Counted from the stretch's first letter, positions 48,647 through 62,205 are shown. The stretch: 64,000 nt of DNA from Aphelenchoides besseyi (GCA_024699855.1 JAMPIQ010000001.1:11842001-11906000), one strand, 5' to 3'. The notes: a model not told the origin generated them from the letters alone. Program-made: numbers and translations.

Positions 48647-50015
48647 CTTCTCGTGAAACAAAAGCTAAAATCAATATTCCGGATTGTCAAAATGGATCAT
48701 TTGCATTAACTCTAAAGACATTCTAATTTCCAACTAACCACCAAACCTTCTGATGATCTCAACGTAACTCCCGAAAACATTTGTCGTTTCAATTCACACG
48801 ACAAATCGAAATTCTTTTGCGTAACCCGGCAATACAACTGAACGCTTTCCAATTCTTTTTTTGGCTAATTCTGTAAATAAATTTGTTTGAGGATCCGAAG
48901 CTCCGAACTGATGAGCTCAAGTTTGTGAAACGAAGAAAAATGGCTGTGAGTGTCATTAGAGTTGAGTGTTAGAACATAAATCTCTTCATGTCAATTAGCT
49001 TGCTAGGATCGTTTATTTTTCGTAAACTACGCAATTTTGTTCGTCAAGACTGACCATTCGTTTGAGATGACTTCCGGGTGTTTTATGCACGAGGATCAGA
49101 CAGAAAGTCTCCGCTTAATCATGCCGTTTTGCAAAACAGCTCGGCAATCAGTCGGATGGATCAAGTGGCTCGTCTACTTGATGGAGAGGCAGTTGGTCTT
49201 TCGAGTGAAGTAGTGAGGGTGGCGGTTAAGTTTTACGAAAATTGTGTCCCTCTCTTCTTCCACAGGACCTGAAACCACAGAAACGTTTTTCCTGTTATTC
49301 TGTTGGTTGCAACACTCGTCGACTCGCGGCGATCTCAATTATACGACGATCGATGGATTGAGCTCGTCAAAAAAAAGAGACCTCCGACTTTGCGGGAAAC
49401 CGGTTGATTTGTCGAACGTTCCAATTAGTCACGCAGACAAAATCCGAACGTGCAAAAGGAAATGCGCGCAGTTCAAATTCTCGAGATCTCTGGCGGTTTA
49501 CGCAGCTACACGATTTTTGAATTTCGACCGTCAACTTCCACTTTTGCGTCACATCGTTTTTTGTTGCGGTCTTTTCGCTCTCGCGCAAAAATTTGTTTTT
49601 ATTGCGCGGAACGCTTTTAATTTTCGCGAATTCTGCGTCTTCATAACCGCGTTCAATTCGCATTTTTCCAAACACACGAATCTCACTTTTATGACCGCAT
49701 CTTCTTATGCAATGAGCTTCTTGGCGTGTGTCGACAGGTTTAGCAATCGAGATTCCAAGTGATAAATCCGCGTTTGTGAAAACGTTTCCCCGTACGCGAA
49801 TTCACAACAAAAGCGAAGTGAGCGGCTCTCTTGCCATCTGCATGCACCAAAAAGCGTTCTCGACGTCTTCCACGCACAGTCGCCGGTCCACGCAGTCGGT
49901 CGCTTGGCCACGAGCGTTTTTGGCGCAAATATCCGTTCTCCCTTAAACTCGTTCATTTCATAGTTCCGATTGGAAGACGAACAAATGAAACAGACTACGT
50001 GAGCTCTCAATTAAA
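48647..50015. other. spacer between MADF and coiled-coil genes
   Basis: AATAAA at about 48876 would end the MADF transcript. From 49,000 on, overlapping frames on both strands (up to 172 codons, 49244-49762) show no recognisable protein. Confidence 0.45.
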
Positions 50016-53000
50016 ATGACTTCAACGGCCAAACGTGAGTTATAATCCACTTTCAGAAATTGGAAATTCCATTTTAGCCGAATTGCCTTCCAATGGCGCT
50101 GTGGGCGAAAAGCGAAAACCGAGCGACGACTCGACTCCCTTCATTACCCCCGAAATCGCTCGTCGACATCCGACCAGAATCCCTCAAAGTTCGTCGACGA
50201 TTCCGCGAAAAGGAATCCTGAAGAGAACACCGCGAGCCAAATCAACGGATCCATTTCCCGAAAAAGCGGATCCAACGCCAACTATTCGCGCCACAGTCTC
50301 CTACACGTTGGCTAATGATTTCTTTCAATTACCCTCGATTCCAACATCGCCACGACCGACAGTTGGGTTTTCGGAGAAGAATGCAATTGCAATAATCGGC
50401 GACACGAGTGATGAATACGAAAGCGACCGTAGAGGATCGTTGGCGTTAGCAGCTGGTCGTAGTGTTAGTCCAATGCCGCAAATACCCGAAACAACGCTCG
50501 TTGAACCGCCGGCCAAAATGGTCGAGTAAGTTGGTGGTGGTGAAGACGAGTTATTTGACGAGTAATTTCAGTGAAACTCCCGAATTTCCTCATACCGTAG
50601 AAGGCGGTTGTTTTGTGATGGCACACGAATTGAGTGAGTCGCCAACAATCGCGAGTTTGGATGAATCGAAGAAAACTGAAGGACGAAGCACAGACGAAGC
50701 TGCAGGTTTCTCGACTGAAGACGATTTGGTTTCCTTGTCTTCAACCTGTAGCTCGCATATCGCTGGGAAATGGTGGAACGGCAAGGACACCCGATTTCTT
50801 TTGCATTGCGAGAAGAAGAATTGCGGTCATAAGCATGGAAGTCCTGCTGGAGATGGCTATTTAACACCAACTCAGAGGTCAAATCGGGAGATTGCGAGCT
50901 TGAAACATAAACTAAAGTAGGTGTTCCAATCGTTTCATTTGAACTTTAAACGTTTAGACGATCGGAAAGAGAATGTGAACTCAAAGAAGCGCAGTTGGTT
51001 GAGTTGCGTGAGCGAATAAAGCAAATTGATGGAGCTAGGGATTTAGCAGAAGATAACCGATTGATGAAACTGCTCGAGGAGAAGACACGACGTTTTGAAG
51101 AGGAGAAGGAACGTTGGAATATTGAGCGAGAAGCAGTGACCGAGAGACTGACAAAAGAAATCTTTCAATTACAGTAAACACGAAATGTTAACAGCTAGTT
51201 ATAATCCAATTTCAGAAATCAGTTGTCAACGAAACAGTCAAAAATTGATCGAATGGAACGTGAACGTTTGGTTTCAACTGTTGAAGCAACCACAATGACC
51301 GATCCAATCGATCCACTAAACGACGACTTGCTGATGCCGTTGGCAAGCGGACAAACAACTTTAACGAGCGGAAGCACACCGAATGTTCACACTCCAAACG
51401 ATCCCAATCCTAATACTTCGTTTTTGGGTGTGAATCAAAAATCCGTAAGTGTTCAACAGTCGCCGTCGTTTGCAAGTGTTCCGGCACAAGTGTTAAGTGG
51501 TGACGCACTTACTGAAGCCTATCGACAAGAAGCGATCTTTTTTCGAACTAAGGCTTCTGAATTGGAGATTATTGTTCGACAGCACATTTTACAACAAGAA
51601 CAATTGGTCAATGATGCCGTTCAAACCATGGGACCAGCCGAAGCAGAACTTCCAACTCGTGATCCATCGGCACCTCCACGCTCTCCGAACGAAGACTTAG
51701 CAGAGAAACGTAAGAGAATGCAGAAACACTCGATGTCGCTGATGGTGGATTCGAGTAGCGGTCTCTTTATGGTCCAGAAATCGCCATCTTTTGTTGAATG
51801 TCAATCATCGGCTTGTGCAGAAAAGATTCGAGAGTTGAAAGAAGACAATGATGGAATTTTGGAAAAAATGGACGACTTGTTCGTGAAAACGAGCGAATAT
51901 GAAGATGAACTTCAGAAGGCTAGGGAATTAATGGAGGCCGAAAAAACAGCGGGAGCCAATTTGAGAGACGAGTTCGAGGAATTAGCCAATTTGGCAAATG
52001 AGCGATTGGCTGAATCGATTAGTTCACAACGAGCATTCCAGAAACTGCAGGTAGTTTTTGCATAAAGACGTTGAAAAAAGCTATAAACTATAGGATAAAA
52101 ATGATACGCTGGAGAAAGCACTGGCTTATTTGGAAGCAAAATGTAAGTTCCAGTCATTTGTCACGGGCTCATGTCCTCAATTCAGGTCAAGCTTATCAAA
52201 ACGCCATTCTGGATCACGGTCTTGTAGTTCGTGGCGAAGATACGAGTGAATGGCGTCGTGGATTTGATGATCCACGATTTCAAGTTTGTTTCAGTCGAGA
52301 GACACAAACAGAATTGACATCTGCCGAAATGTCTGCTAACGAATCCGAGTTCACGCTTCTGTCCTATCAGTTACGGGAACTGCAAACCGAATACAAAGCG
52401 CGACAAATCGACTTGGATGCGCAGTTCACAGAGATCGAACAGAATTTGGCTCTGAAATCTCAACTTGTCGACCAACTCACTCGACAGCTCGAAATTTCTG
52501 CTCGTGACACTCAGTTAGCTGAAGAGGTTTGATATGCGACTAAAAACTAAACGAACGGTTTTGTTTAGCATCGCCAAAAGGAGCGAGACTATTACAAACA
52601 GAAGTGAGTTTAATTCACATGTCAGATGGTTAGTTCCTTTTTTCAGGATCGAGAATTTGTCTCGTGAATTGGAACGACTTCCGGGTCTACAGATCGAAGT
52701 TGAACGTCTGCAACAAGAGAAAAGTTTGCTGGAAATTAAACTACGAGGTGTACGTGAAGAGTACGAAGATGGAATGGAAGCCACGCTTCGAGAAGCATTG
52801 AAGAAGTCAAGTGAACAAGAACGTTATTGGCTCGAGAAAGTTCAGAGTGTTGAAAGGTCACGAGAGAATGTGAAGGTAAATCAGATTGAAATATTCAAAC
52901 AAATAAAAACTTCAGAACCTGTTGGATAAACTTCAAATGGATTTTGAGGAGTTGAAAATGAGATCACAGGTCGAACGAACAGACTTGGAGCAACGTTTGG

Positions 53001-55538
53001 CATCATCAATTGCGCACGTTGGACTTTTGGATCGCAAATTGAATGCCCCAAAACACGATGTTTCCGTGGAGGCAAAGCCACGTACCACAAACAAATACGT
53101 GGCTTGTCGACCAAATCAACGACACAAACAAATTGGCGTCAATAAGAGCGAATTGGAGCCGAGTAAAAGTGACGAGAATGTCGCTCAACTGATGAAATAC
53201 AAAGAGGCATTACTACGCACTAAACGACAATTGGCTGAACTCGATGCCTCTCAATCGACACCTCCACGACCTCCGCCTCTTGTCAAAACGATTCCAACAC
53301 CAACCGCTCAACCGGCAACTCCCGAAGATTCAGAACCAAATCAGCAGATTTCAACGCAAACTCGCAAGTCGCCTTCACATTCATTATTCAAGTCGTTACG
53401 AAAGAATCGAAATGCCAAGTCAAATTTGAGTCTCGATCAAGTACACTACGATTCTGCAAACGGAGTGACTTTGCCAGTTTTACATAATCACGGTAAACGT
53501 GAGGAAAACAACTCAGATGCTTTGTCGTTTGTTTCTTTGCCCGCAGTCATTGATCACAATTATCACGAGCAAGAAGAAGAGTCAACAAGTGTTAGTGAAG
53601 TGTCTGAATTTGTAAAATCGGCATCAATCGTTGAGAACGAACCATCACCAGTACCGCTTGTTGAAACAATCGTTCAATTAGAAGAACCGCAAGTGAAAGT
53701 GGAGCGACAAGAAACGTTAACTTCTGATGAAGTGTCCATTGAAGAAATTCGGGTATGTTCTAATGATCTAAGAATAAGATTTAAATGATTGCAGAAAATG
53801 GAGGAGCATACGCGAAAACTGCAGGACGAACTTCTCAAATTACGCGATCGAGTGGCTGAAGCTGATGAATGGGAAGCAAAAGTCCGTAATATTAGTCAAC
53901 TGATTCCTACAATTGTACATATCGGACATCCACCTACTTCAACATTCGTCCATTCAACTGCTGTTGATCAACTTCTCGACAAGGTTGCTAGTTTTGTACG
54001 AGAAGCACAACCCGTCAACCTTCAACGCTCATCATCAGTTCCAGATCTCAATCAGGAAGCCAAGTATACGGTTCGACCGTGTATTCAGCTAAACGCGAAG
54101 TTACGACAGAAATCTCCACCACGTTTTCGACCGCTTCCCATTCCGTCAAAGTGGGATAATGAACGCAACGAACTTCTGAGGCAAAATGCTCGTTACGCCG
54201 CTCAGCTTCTTGCATTGAAAGCAAAGATGGATCGTGCACAAGCACACACTGAAGAAAAACGAGCATCATCTGTGGACCGATTGCAAGCCACTGAACTCGA
54301 CGTCTTAGAACGCGAACTTCGTGATTTGGCCGAAGCAATTAGCACCGTACCATCAGAACATGCTGAGCAGTTGGTACAAGCCCGAAAACAACGAGATCGT
54401 GTGACAGCCGAATTGATTGGAATTCGTCAGCAACTTCAAGATGCAAACAACGAGTTGTTGATTTATCGTCGTGAACCACGTTCCGATGCTCAAGCTCGTT
54501 GGGATGATCCTCGACTTTTGCGAAGCCGATCCACCGAACAACTGAACGATGGACCGCCCGAACTACGAAAGTGGAAAGAAGTATTGGTCGATTTTTGAAG
54601 CAAGATAACGATACTTTTCAGGCAACTGGAACCTCTTTCCGTGAACTGAATCGACTTCGCAAACTCTTGAACGATGCGGAAGCTGAACGATCAGAACTCC
54701 AAACTCAATTGGCTATTCAACGCGGAGAATTGGAATTGGCGCGTTTGGCTGCAATTCACGAACGAGTCGGAAGCAAAAACCTTCGTAGACGGCCGTCGAC
54801 TTACAAGTCAACGTCATTGGGCGAAGTAGATGCGTCGAGTCTACCGGATTTGCAACTAAAGTAAAATGCTGTTCATGGAAGTTTATTAATCAGTTTGTTT
54901 TCAGACAACCATCGACTATTTTCACTGCATCGAAAAGACCAAAAGTTATACGAGCCGCTTCACACGAAGAAATTTGGAGTTCAGATGATCGTTTGGACTC
55001 TTTGAATCCATTACATGCAGAACTTCGACGCGCTTTTCAACGTCAAATCTCCGGCTTACGAGCTAAAAACCGCGAACTCGAAGGGAGAATCGTCGATCTC
55101 GAAAACAAAGCCGCAGATGAGGTGCCTGAAGAGACTGAGCAAAGGATTAGTCGCGAAGAACACGATAAAATTGTCACTAAAATGCAAGCAGAACTTGATG
55201 TTCTACGAAGAGAAACAGAGATGTACGAGAAGCGATTGAGAGATCAAGAAGACCTTCAAATCGTTCTTTTCCGCAAAGGTCAACAATCAGCTGAGTTCTC
55301 GATGGGCGAGGTAAGAAGTTCAATGGTATCGGACACCAATTCAATTTTTCAGGAACGTCAAATTGATGCAATGACTGAGGATCGAGTGACATTAAAATTT
55401 CTGCACGACGCTTTCTATCACTACTTGGTCAGTAACCGTGTCGAAGCGAGAGATCATCTCCAAGCAATTATGACGATTCTCAATTTCACGAATCAACAAA
55501 AGGACGAGATCTATCGTCGAAGAGGAAAATCCCACTGA
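50016..55538 (+). CDS. large coiled-coil protein with GRIP-like C-terminus
   Basis: The first exon is only 7 nt (ATGACTT...AAAC at 50016-50034 is split so that MTSTAK joins PELPSNG after a 43-bp intron); many exons follow, about 1,600 residues in all. The N-terminus is disordered and basic (RIPQSSSTIPRKGILKRTPR). Long heptad-rich stretches follow: RLMKLLEEKTRRFEEEKERW, EKIRELKEDNDGILEKMDDL, LVDQLTRQLEISARDTQLAE, ELRDLAEAISTVPSEHAEQL and ELEGRIVDLENKAAD, with Ser/Pro linkers between them. The last 50 residues (VTLKFLHDAFYHYLVSNRVE, then AIMTILNFTNQQKDEI) resemble a GRIP domain, which binds Arl1 at the trans-Golgi; the key Tyr of that domain is Phe here. A golgin is the best guess, a centrosomal protein the main alternative. 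Confidence 0.7.
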
Positions 55539-55918
55539 AACCTTTTCATGTGTACAATTGTACTACTATTTAATTCCGATGGCTTAATTTATTCACTTTT
55601 GTTCTTGTTGTCGCAAAATGCGGGCGGCTGTGTACTTCATGGCCAAAAACAATTCGGTTCTTAGCAATCTGCCTTCAAAGATCTATTGTTCAAATTGAAT
55701 GTATATAATACAAACTGCCTAATTTACGTCATAATGAATACGATTTGCGTCTTGGAACGGAACGTAATGATCAAAGTGTCTAAACAAAGCGTCTATGTGA
55801 TCATAGTTATGATTCGACTAACGTCCGACTTTGTTTGCTCAGCCGAAACATTTCGGCCAAAAACGATGACGCTGTGGATTTCCAAGTCTGATGGTCACTC
55901 TCGATTTGCACACGTTCA
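55539..55918. other. spacer before the EB-domain gene
   Basis: Nothing supported. A 79-codon frame at 55686-55925 ends just inside the next gene and is not recognisable. Confidence 0.4.
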
Positions 55919-57982
55919 ATGTTAAAACTTATCCTCTTCCTGGTCCAATTGTTGTGGAGTTTCTTTCTAGTTAATGGCCATACAGCGACTATTGGCAAAG
56001 ATGTTGCCGCTATGGCCGCGTCGGTTACTCTACCCAATGGCTCACCGTGCGATTTCTCAAGTCAATGTCTGACCGGATCGTATTGCGGTGAAAACAAATG
56101 TCGAAAAGCTTCTTGTCGTCACAATTTCGAATGCAATTCCGGCGAACTTTGTCATTTCGGTCGCGTAGACGGCGAACTTCGAAGCGCTTGTTTTGCATTC
56201 AGTTTGGAACAAGCGAAAAGTAATCCCAGTCTTTGCATTCTTTGCATTCTTCTCTCTATTGCTGTTTAGCTGACTTCTGTTCCGGTGGTGGTCGACCGAC
56301 TTTGAACTCCGGTGGTTTCATTGAGACTTGTAATTTGGAGGTTCCATGCGTTGGTTCGCGATCGATTTGTAATCCAATTTATGGAATTTGCTGCACAAAA
56401 CTTCGCACTTGTCCGTTCCCTCGACAGCCGGTCTTAGAGTCCGATACACATCGTCCGGTAATTTGCCAACTACGAGGTGGTAGACAGTTGGAGTGTCCGC
56501 CAGAAAGCGAGTGTATTCGAGCCACCGGTTTCTGTTGTGCCTACGAGCAGAATCATAACCAACAACCGCCATCATTTCCTACACTCGAACTACCGCAACC
56601 TGGTCGTCAACTACCACGACCCGGAGAGCAGTGCGAAGAAAAAGACGATCCCTGTTCGGGAAACGCAATTTGTGAATGCGAAGAGAGCGACTGTGAATGC
56701 AAATGTTCCCACGCGATGGGATACACATTGGATGAATCACGACGCATTTGTAGACGAATGAAAAGGAGATTGAAAGAGAAATGCAAATTTGATTTGGAAT
56801 GTCAATCTGCCTTCAGCGAGTGCAGTAGTGGTGGATGTCGTTGCAAGTAGGACGGAAATTTCCGATCAAAACATTCATCTGATGTTTAGAGCCGGATTTC
56901 AACGAGATGGTCGTGGCGGTTGCAAACCGGTGTCTTATCGTTGTGTTAACTCTGCCGAACCGATGAAATACGACGGTCGCGTGATTGATTGTATTTCCGA
57001 GAAAAATGGACAAGAGATTGCGGCAACTGAGTTGCTTTTGAACGACGCAGAAGACAAGAATACAACGAACGTGAGAACAAAACGTGAAACTCGTGATTGT
57101 CCGAGTCAACATTATTGTGTTGGTATCTTCGATATTCCGCAGAAACCGCACCTAATTCAAGGATTCTGTTGTCCGATTCCACAACCTGAGCGTCCCGTTT
57201 GTCCTGTTGGGAACGCGCATTCAACAAGTCAACCGCCAGATTATGGTTGTGATGAATGTCCGTGGAATTATTTCTGTCATGAGGACGGTGTTGCAACACA
57301 AAAGAAGGTAAAATAACTACGTCTAGCTATTGTCCAACTTCTATTTTAGATCTGTTGTCCAAAACCTTGTTTGAGTCCTGAAGATGTCTACATCAAAGGT
57401 CAATGTTATGCGGTAAGCTGAGATTGTCCATAACATCAAAATCCATCGTTTAGATTGCCTACCACGGAGATAGCTGTTCGGTAATAGTCCAAAAATGTTT
57501 CTGTATTTGTTGTTGTTTCAGCACAACGAACAGTGTGTTGGAAAACTGCCAAATCAAAATGGTCGAGAAATCGAGTACGTTGATAGTGAAATAGCTGAGA
57601 TGCATTGTATCGAAAACGTTTGTGGTTGTCCCAGTGGCTTTTTACACGTGGATGGCGTTTGCCGACGTTCGTTTAAACGATCTAATTGAATTTGCTTTCT
57701 GTTATTTTAGATATGACTTGTACAGTAGGGTTGAGAAGTGAGCCGAGTTTGGACAGCGCCGGTCGTGTGATTCATTGCGATCGAAACTCCGATTGTTCTT
57801 CTGGACACATGTGTGATCCGCACTTACAACTCTGTTGCAAAGGACAAGATCGATGTCCGAAAGGCTATGCGGAAACCGGCAAGTTGTGTGAAGACAACAA
57901 CGTTTGTCCATCGGACGATCAAGTTTGTGTGCGGTCTCGTAAACAACAGAAACAACGAATCTGCTGCAAACTCGAAAACTAA
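55919..57982 (+). CDS. secreted Cys-rich protein with EB modules
   Basis: ATG 55919 opens a signal peptide (MLKLILFLVQLLWSFFLVNG). About 600 residues follow with a very high Cys content. Modules in order: GSPCDFSSQCLTGSYCGENK; a lustrin-like SICNPIYGICCTKLRTCPFP; an acidic Cys cluster ICECEESDCECKCSHAMGYT; CKFDLECQSAFSECSSGGCR, which is a typical EB module; a linker with a dibasic RTKRE site; CPSQHYCVGIF, GFCCPIPQP and ICCPKPC; another EB-like CIENVCGCPSGFLHVDGVCR; and a final CCKGQDRCPKGYAETGKLCE. Short exons include one of 27 nt (57454-57480). EB proteins are common and mostly uncharacterised in nematodes; a cuticle or extracellular-matrix role is likely but unproven. AATAAA lies at about 58036. 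Confidence 0.8.
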
Positions 57983-58153
57983 CATCCGAATTGATCTCAA
58001 CGTTTAATACGCAAACAATAATTGCAAATTCAACAAATAAACTCAAGAAATGACCACCTGTATGTTCGCTGCATTCGTTACCATCGGGTTAGCAGTCGAT
58101 TTGTCCACTTTGTTTTTTTGAATGTAAAACCACGGAGAAACTAAAACGACATT

Positions 58154-59334
58154 TTAGAGCAATAAACCTCGAGAGTTACCGTGCGTTCCACAACGTGAAC
58201 TTTCCAATCCCGAACATCGCTTTCCTCCCCAACTGTACTGCCCTAGTTTCTCGTGACATTTCGGACAATTGATCTAAACAGAAATCGTATTCGATTTTTA
58301 GTCTGTTTCAACGCACCTTTCCAGCGTACTCGTCGATTCGCATCCACTTCATCGGAGTTATGAAGTACTCGAATTCACATCGATCGTTCACCACGTAATC
58401 AAAATTCGTTTCTTCAGCCGCCGTCATTCCCGCGGTGCCCGTCGACTCACGAGCGTGATAAAGAATGTGCGTATCGTAGAACAAGTCGGTTCGACAGCGA
58501 CGGCAACGAAAACGATGTTGAGCAGCGATTGCATGTGGAGACTTCTGATCCAACTGTCCACGCGGATGATCGCGCGAAGTTCGACCATTCAAGTGAGTTG
58601 AGGTCGAGGCGGACGGATCTTCGTCGGATTGGCGGCGATTGGCTATTTTCGGCAAGATTCCCATGTCGGCTGTGAAGTTTCGATAAAGTGGTGAGCTGAC
58701 CAGCGATTCGGGAGTTGCGTTCCAACCCAAATGAGCAAAGATATCCAACTAAAACACGAGGCTCATTGGAATCTTTCGGTGCAACTCACTTGTCGTATAA
58801 ACGACGAATTGGGACTGAAAGTTCGGAGCTTGAAGTTGAAATAAAAATCGGTTTACCATGCATTTGGCCGTTTTTCTTGAATGAAATAGATCGCCTTCTG
58901 TGTCGACCATTCGAATCGTCGCATTAAGTACGCGGCGACCACGGCAACCGAACGTGAAACTCCCGCCTCACAATGAACCTAAAGATTAGACCGAAAGGGT
59001 GGTGGTTGTTTGAACGCCCGTACCACAATTTTGATTCCATCTCGAACTGCATTCTCAATAATTGCAATGCCATTTTCGAGTACGTTGTCGCCCAAAATAT
59101 CCTGAGTTGGCTGATCCATCATGAAAATAAAATGATAGAGAATACAACTCAGACGATCGGATTCGTTTATTGGCATTGCCGAGACCGTCAATACCCGGCC
59201 AATCTAAACGTCGAATTGGTTTGCATTTCGAATTCCGAAATTCACCTGCAACTCCAGAAGTCGTTCTCGATGTCGCACTGAAATGACACTCGTCGCATCG
59301 CTGATGAACACGCCATCGATAATCTCGTCCAACA
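58154..59334 (-). CDS. dual-specificity phosphatase DUSP12 / YVH1
   Basis: About 320 residues from ATG 59334. The N-terminal half is a DUSP catalytic domain: MLDEIIDGVFISDATSVISV, RVLTVSAMPI, the general-acid region, and the P-loop VHCEAGVSRSVAVVAAYLMR with catalytic Cys and Arg. It continues through STQKAIYFIQEKRPNACPNS and FIRQLDIFAHLGW, as in DUSP12. The C-terminal half has the DUSP12 zinc-binding region: FRCRRCRTDLFYDTHILYH, CEYFITPMKWM and INCPKCHEKLGQYSWGGKRC. The conserved CxCGxWxxPAF ending is changed and short (CSGLESSRCG, then GLLL and stop). YVH1/DUSP12 acts in 60S ribosome maturation, releasing Mrt4. The unusual tail could be real divergence or a small sequence error near 58,200. 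Confidence 0.88.
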
Positions 59335-59796
59335 TCCTGAATCAAACTGGTGAATAGCCGAAGAAAGTTTCGAAAAGAATGACGATAAACACGATTAGAA
59401 TCGTGTTTGTGGTTGCGAAGGAGTGGAACGCCGCGAGAACGAGTGGGTTTAAATCCGAAGGCGAAACGAACGGGCTTCGAACCTCGTCGCTTGGACGTCA
59501 ATGGTCGAACATTCACATTTTTGTGATTAATTTTCCACTAACTCCGCAGCTCAAAATGACAAACCGTCTGCCGTTTTCGATTGTTTTTGTAGACGTGAAC
59601 CAGCACGCTCGTAATAAACAACGTTGATAGTGAACAGAATGAAAAGACTCGAAGGTGGTACGCGTTTATTTCGACTAATCCGGTGCGGAATACGGGAGGC
59701 AAGTGACGAAAATCGGAAATTAAGATTCTTAAGTTAATTGGAAGGGGAACCGGCAGAAAAAGACGTGACTGATAAGAACCGGACACTCCTTTTGTC
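59335..59796. other. spacer between DUSP12 and sulfite oxidase genes
   Basis: Presumably contains the sulfite oxidase 3' UTR and the DUSP12 promoter. Open frames on both strands are short and unrecognised. Confidence 0.45.
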
Positions 59797-61946
59797 TCAT
59801 TCGACTATCGTTATATTTATTCGATGCCAAGCGTTGTGCAGAAGACCTCGAATATTCCACAAGCCGACGGCAGTTTCCGGCTGAGTGTTATAGGCCCGAT
59901 CTGTCGCCTTGCAAATCAATTCGACCTTCTGACCGACCTTCACGCCCTTCGGAACCGGAATTTCCACGTTCCAGAACGTCCAAGCCCACATGTTATCCTG
60001 AAGTCGAGAAAAATAAACTTGTGAGAAGAAGTGGTTACCAAATCTTGATCGGGATCTTGAATAAGTTTGGCCGAAAACCACGTTTTTCCACCATCGGCCG
60101 AAACTTCGACACGAATTATTCCACGACCACCGCCACTCCACGCGTAACCGGCCATTGAAATTGGCTCATCTGAAGTCCAACAACAAGAATAACAATCAAA
60201 TCAGCAACACACCTTTGCTCACTTTCGTTTCTGGTGCAGGAGTACAAATTGCACTTTGAACGGGATACTCTTGAATTGCTACAAGAACAACTTTAAACAG
60301 AACAAATTAGTTGCTACCTGGAACAGAATCGTAGTCAATTTCATTTCCGGACTCGACATTTGGTGCAAATGCTCTAGAAGAAAACATAATCAAATTAAAC
60401 GTGAATACGAACCGATAATCTTTCTTCTGCCAATGGCTTGTGCTTTCTTCTCGACTTGTTTTGATTCCCGTTAACCATTTGACTTGGCGAGCACCAACAT
60501 CTGAATAAACCTTTAACTGATACGGGAAGAAAACAACGTACTTCCGGGTACAACCAAACGAAGCGGATAACCGTGATCAGCGGGAATATCTACAATTGAG
60601 TAAATTTAAAGCACTGCTTACAACGACCCACCAACATCATTCATTTTGTAAGCAACAATGCATTCTGAAAACAAGTTTAAGAAGTTGAATATTGAAGATC
60701 GTTACCTGGACTCATTGCTTTTCGAAACGGAATTGATGCTCCGTATCTTGTTCCTGTTATGTCATGATCGGCACCTTCAAATTGCACGTGTTTGATGTTC
60801 GGATCATTTGGATTAACTCCAGCAGTTAAGAGAATATCCTAAATAACAACATCCACAGACTTTCAAGCATCAAGTCTCACTCTTAATCGAGCTCCTGTCC
60901 ATTTTGCATTCGAAATGGCGGTGCCTGTCCACATCAATCCGTTCACTTTCTTGTAATTGTTCATGTCATTCCGACGATTTCCCGCACATTGTATAACCGA
61001 AACTACGGAACAGGGTTCGTACTCCATTTTGAGTTGTTCGACAGACAAACGAATTGAATTCTTAATCCCTTCGCCCTCGATATGCACAAAGTGATCTTTT
61101 TCTTTGGTCTGAAAACATTTGATTGACAAATAATCTCAATCGTGAACAAACGTTTGGAACGGGCATATGATTTCGAATGAAGAACAGATCGTTTGGCGTA
61201 CGGAAACTGTCCAATAGCAAACTCGGCGGTGTTTCGGCGTTAAAAGGTTTGGCCGAGTTGACGAGCAGAGCGGGATGTCGAAGTGGATCGCTGCTGAACG
61301 GATCGTTTTCATCTTTTTTCTATAAATGAAAGGTAGAAGAAAAATGGAAAAAGGACTTACTTGCTGATTGAACTTCTTGAAATCTTCGGGATCAACATTT
61401 CCGATTCTTAGCTCCTCCAAAATCCTCATCACTTCAGCGGTCTTGTGTTGGGCGTAAATCGACCAGAATGGTTCGACTGATCCACCAGCAGCCAACAGAA
61501 TCTTATCGCCGCCGGGATGCGATCCAACAAACTCAGTGACATCGTAGACGCCCTTAAAATCGAAGGCATGAAATCAAAGCTCAGTCTAACGAACTTCTTT
61601 AAAAGTCACCCAAACTCTGTCCGCACTTTTGTCATGTTTTCGAATCTCCTCGATTTTATACGTCGGCAAGTCGGTTCGTGGATTCGGTGCAAAATCTGCC
61701 AAAGTCGCTGCGTGAAGTCGTCGGTTTCTTTGTTGATCCGCTAAATATCCGATAACGAATGTTGAGGCAGCGGCCGTGTATCCGAAAGACGACCACCACC
61801 ATTCCTTGTGATTCCGTTGTCCGCCATCTAATTTCATTCATTGGAATTGAAAGGAAACACTTACGAAAATCACGATTGAAATTCAGCAAAGTGGATGTTC
61901 GATTAAAAGAGTTATAGGACTTCTTGAACAGACGAAACCACCGCAT
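59797..61946 (-). CDS. suox: sulfite oxidase (mitochondrial)
   Basis: ATG 61946 begins a basic, hydroxylated presequence ([20 protein letters not shown]). A hydrophobic segment ([20 protein letters not shown]) follows, as in animal enzymes before intermembrane-space cleavage. The cytochrome b5 domain includes [20 protein letters not shown] with one haem His; the second should be in [10 protein letters not shown]. The molybdopterin domain has [17 protein letters not shown], the Mo-ligand Cys in [14 protein letters not shown], and [23 protein letters not shown] and VGARQVKWL. The dimerisation domain has [20 protein letters not shown] and ends [15 protein letters not shown]. All expected cofactor residues are seen. 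It oxidises sulfite to sulfate with cytochrome c, the last step of sulfur amino acid breakdown. An upstream in-frame TTG (62012) is not a convincing start. Confidence 0.93.
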
Positions 61947-62205
61947 TTCGCCAAAATAAACACGATCGGTGGTCAAAACTGAACGAAAGATCGGTCGGCA
62001 ACGTGACTGCAAAGTGACAACCGAAAAAAAGTTCCAAGTAAAATTGCTAGTGGTTGCCGGTGAAAAAGTTACTTTGATCGAAAGTACACTCGTTTGATCT
62101 AGTGTTTTGAGGTATGTACGGTTAAGTTAGAACTCTTTATTTAAAGGCCTTTACTAATACATGTTGGATTAACAATTTAGAACAACCGATTAACAATTTC
62201 TCTAT

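Noticed and set aside
49244..49762. 172-codon plus-strand frame
   Set aside because: No recognisable domain and an opposing 102-codon minus-strand frame; no splice link to the gene at 50016.
61947..62012. N-terminal extension of sulfite oxidase
   Set aside because: The frame extends upstream only from a TTG codon; the first ATG at 61946 already gives a good mitochondrial presequence.
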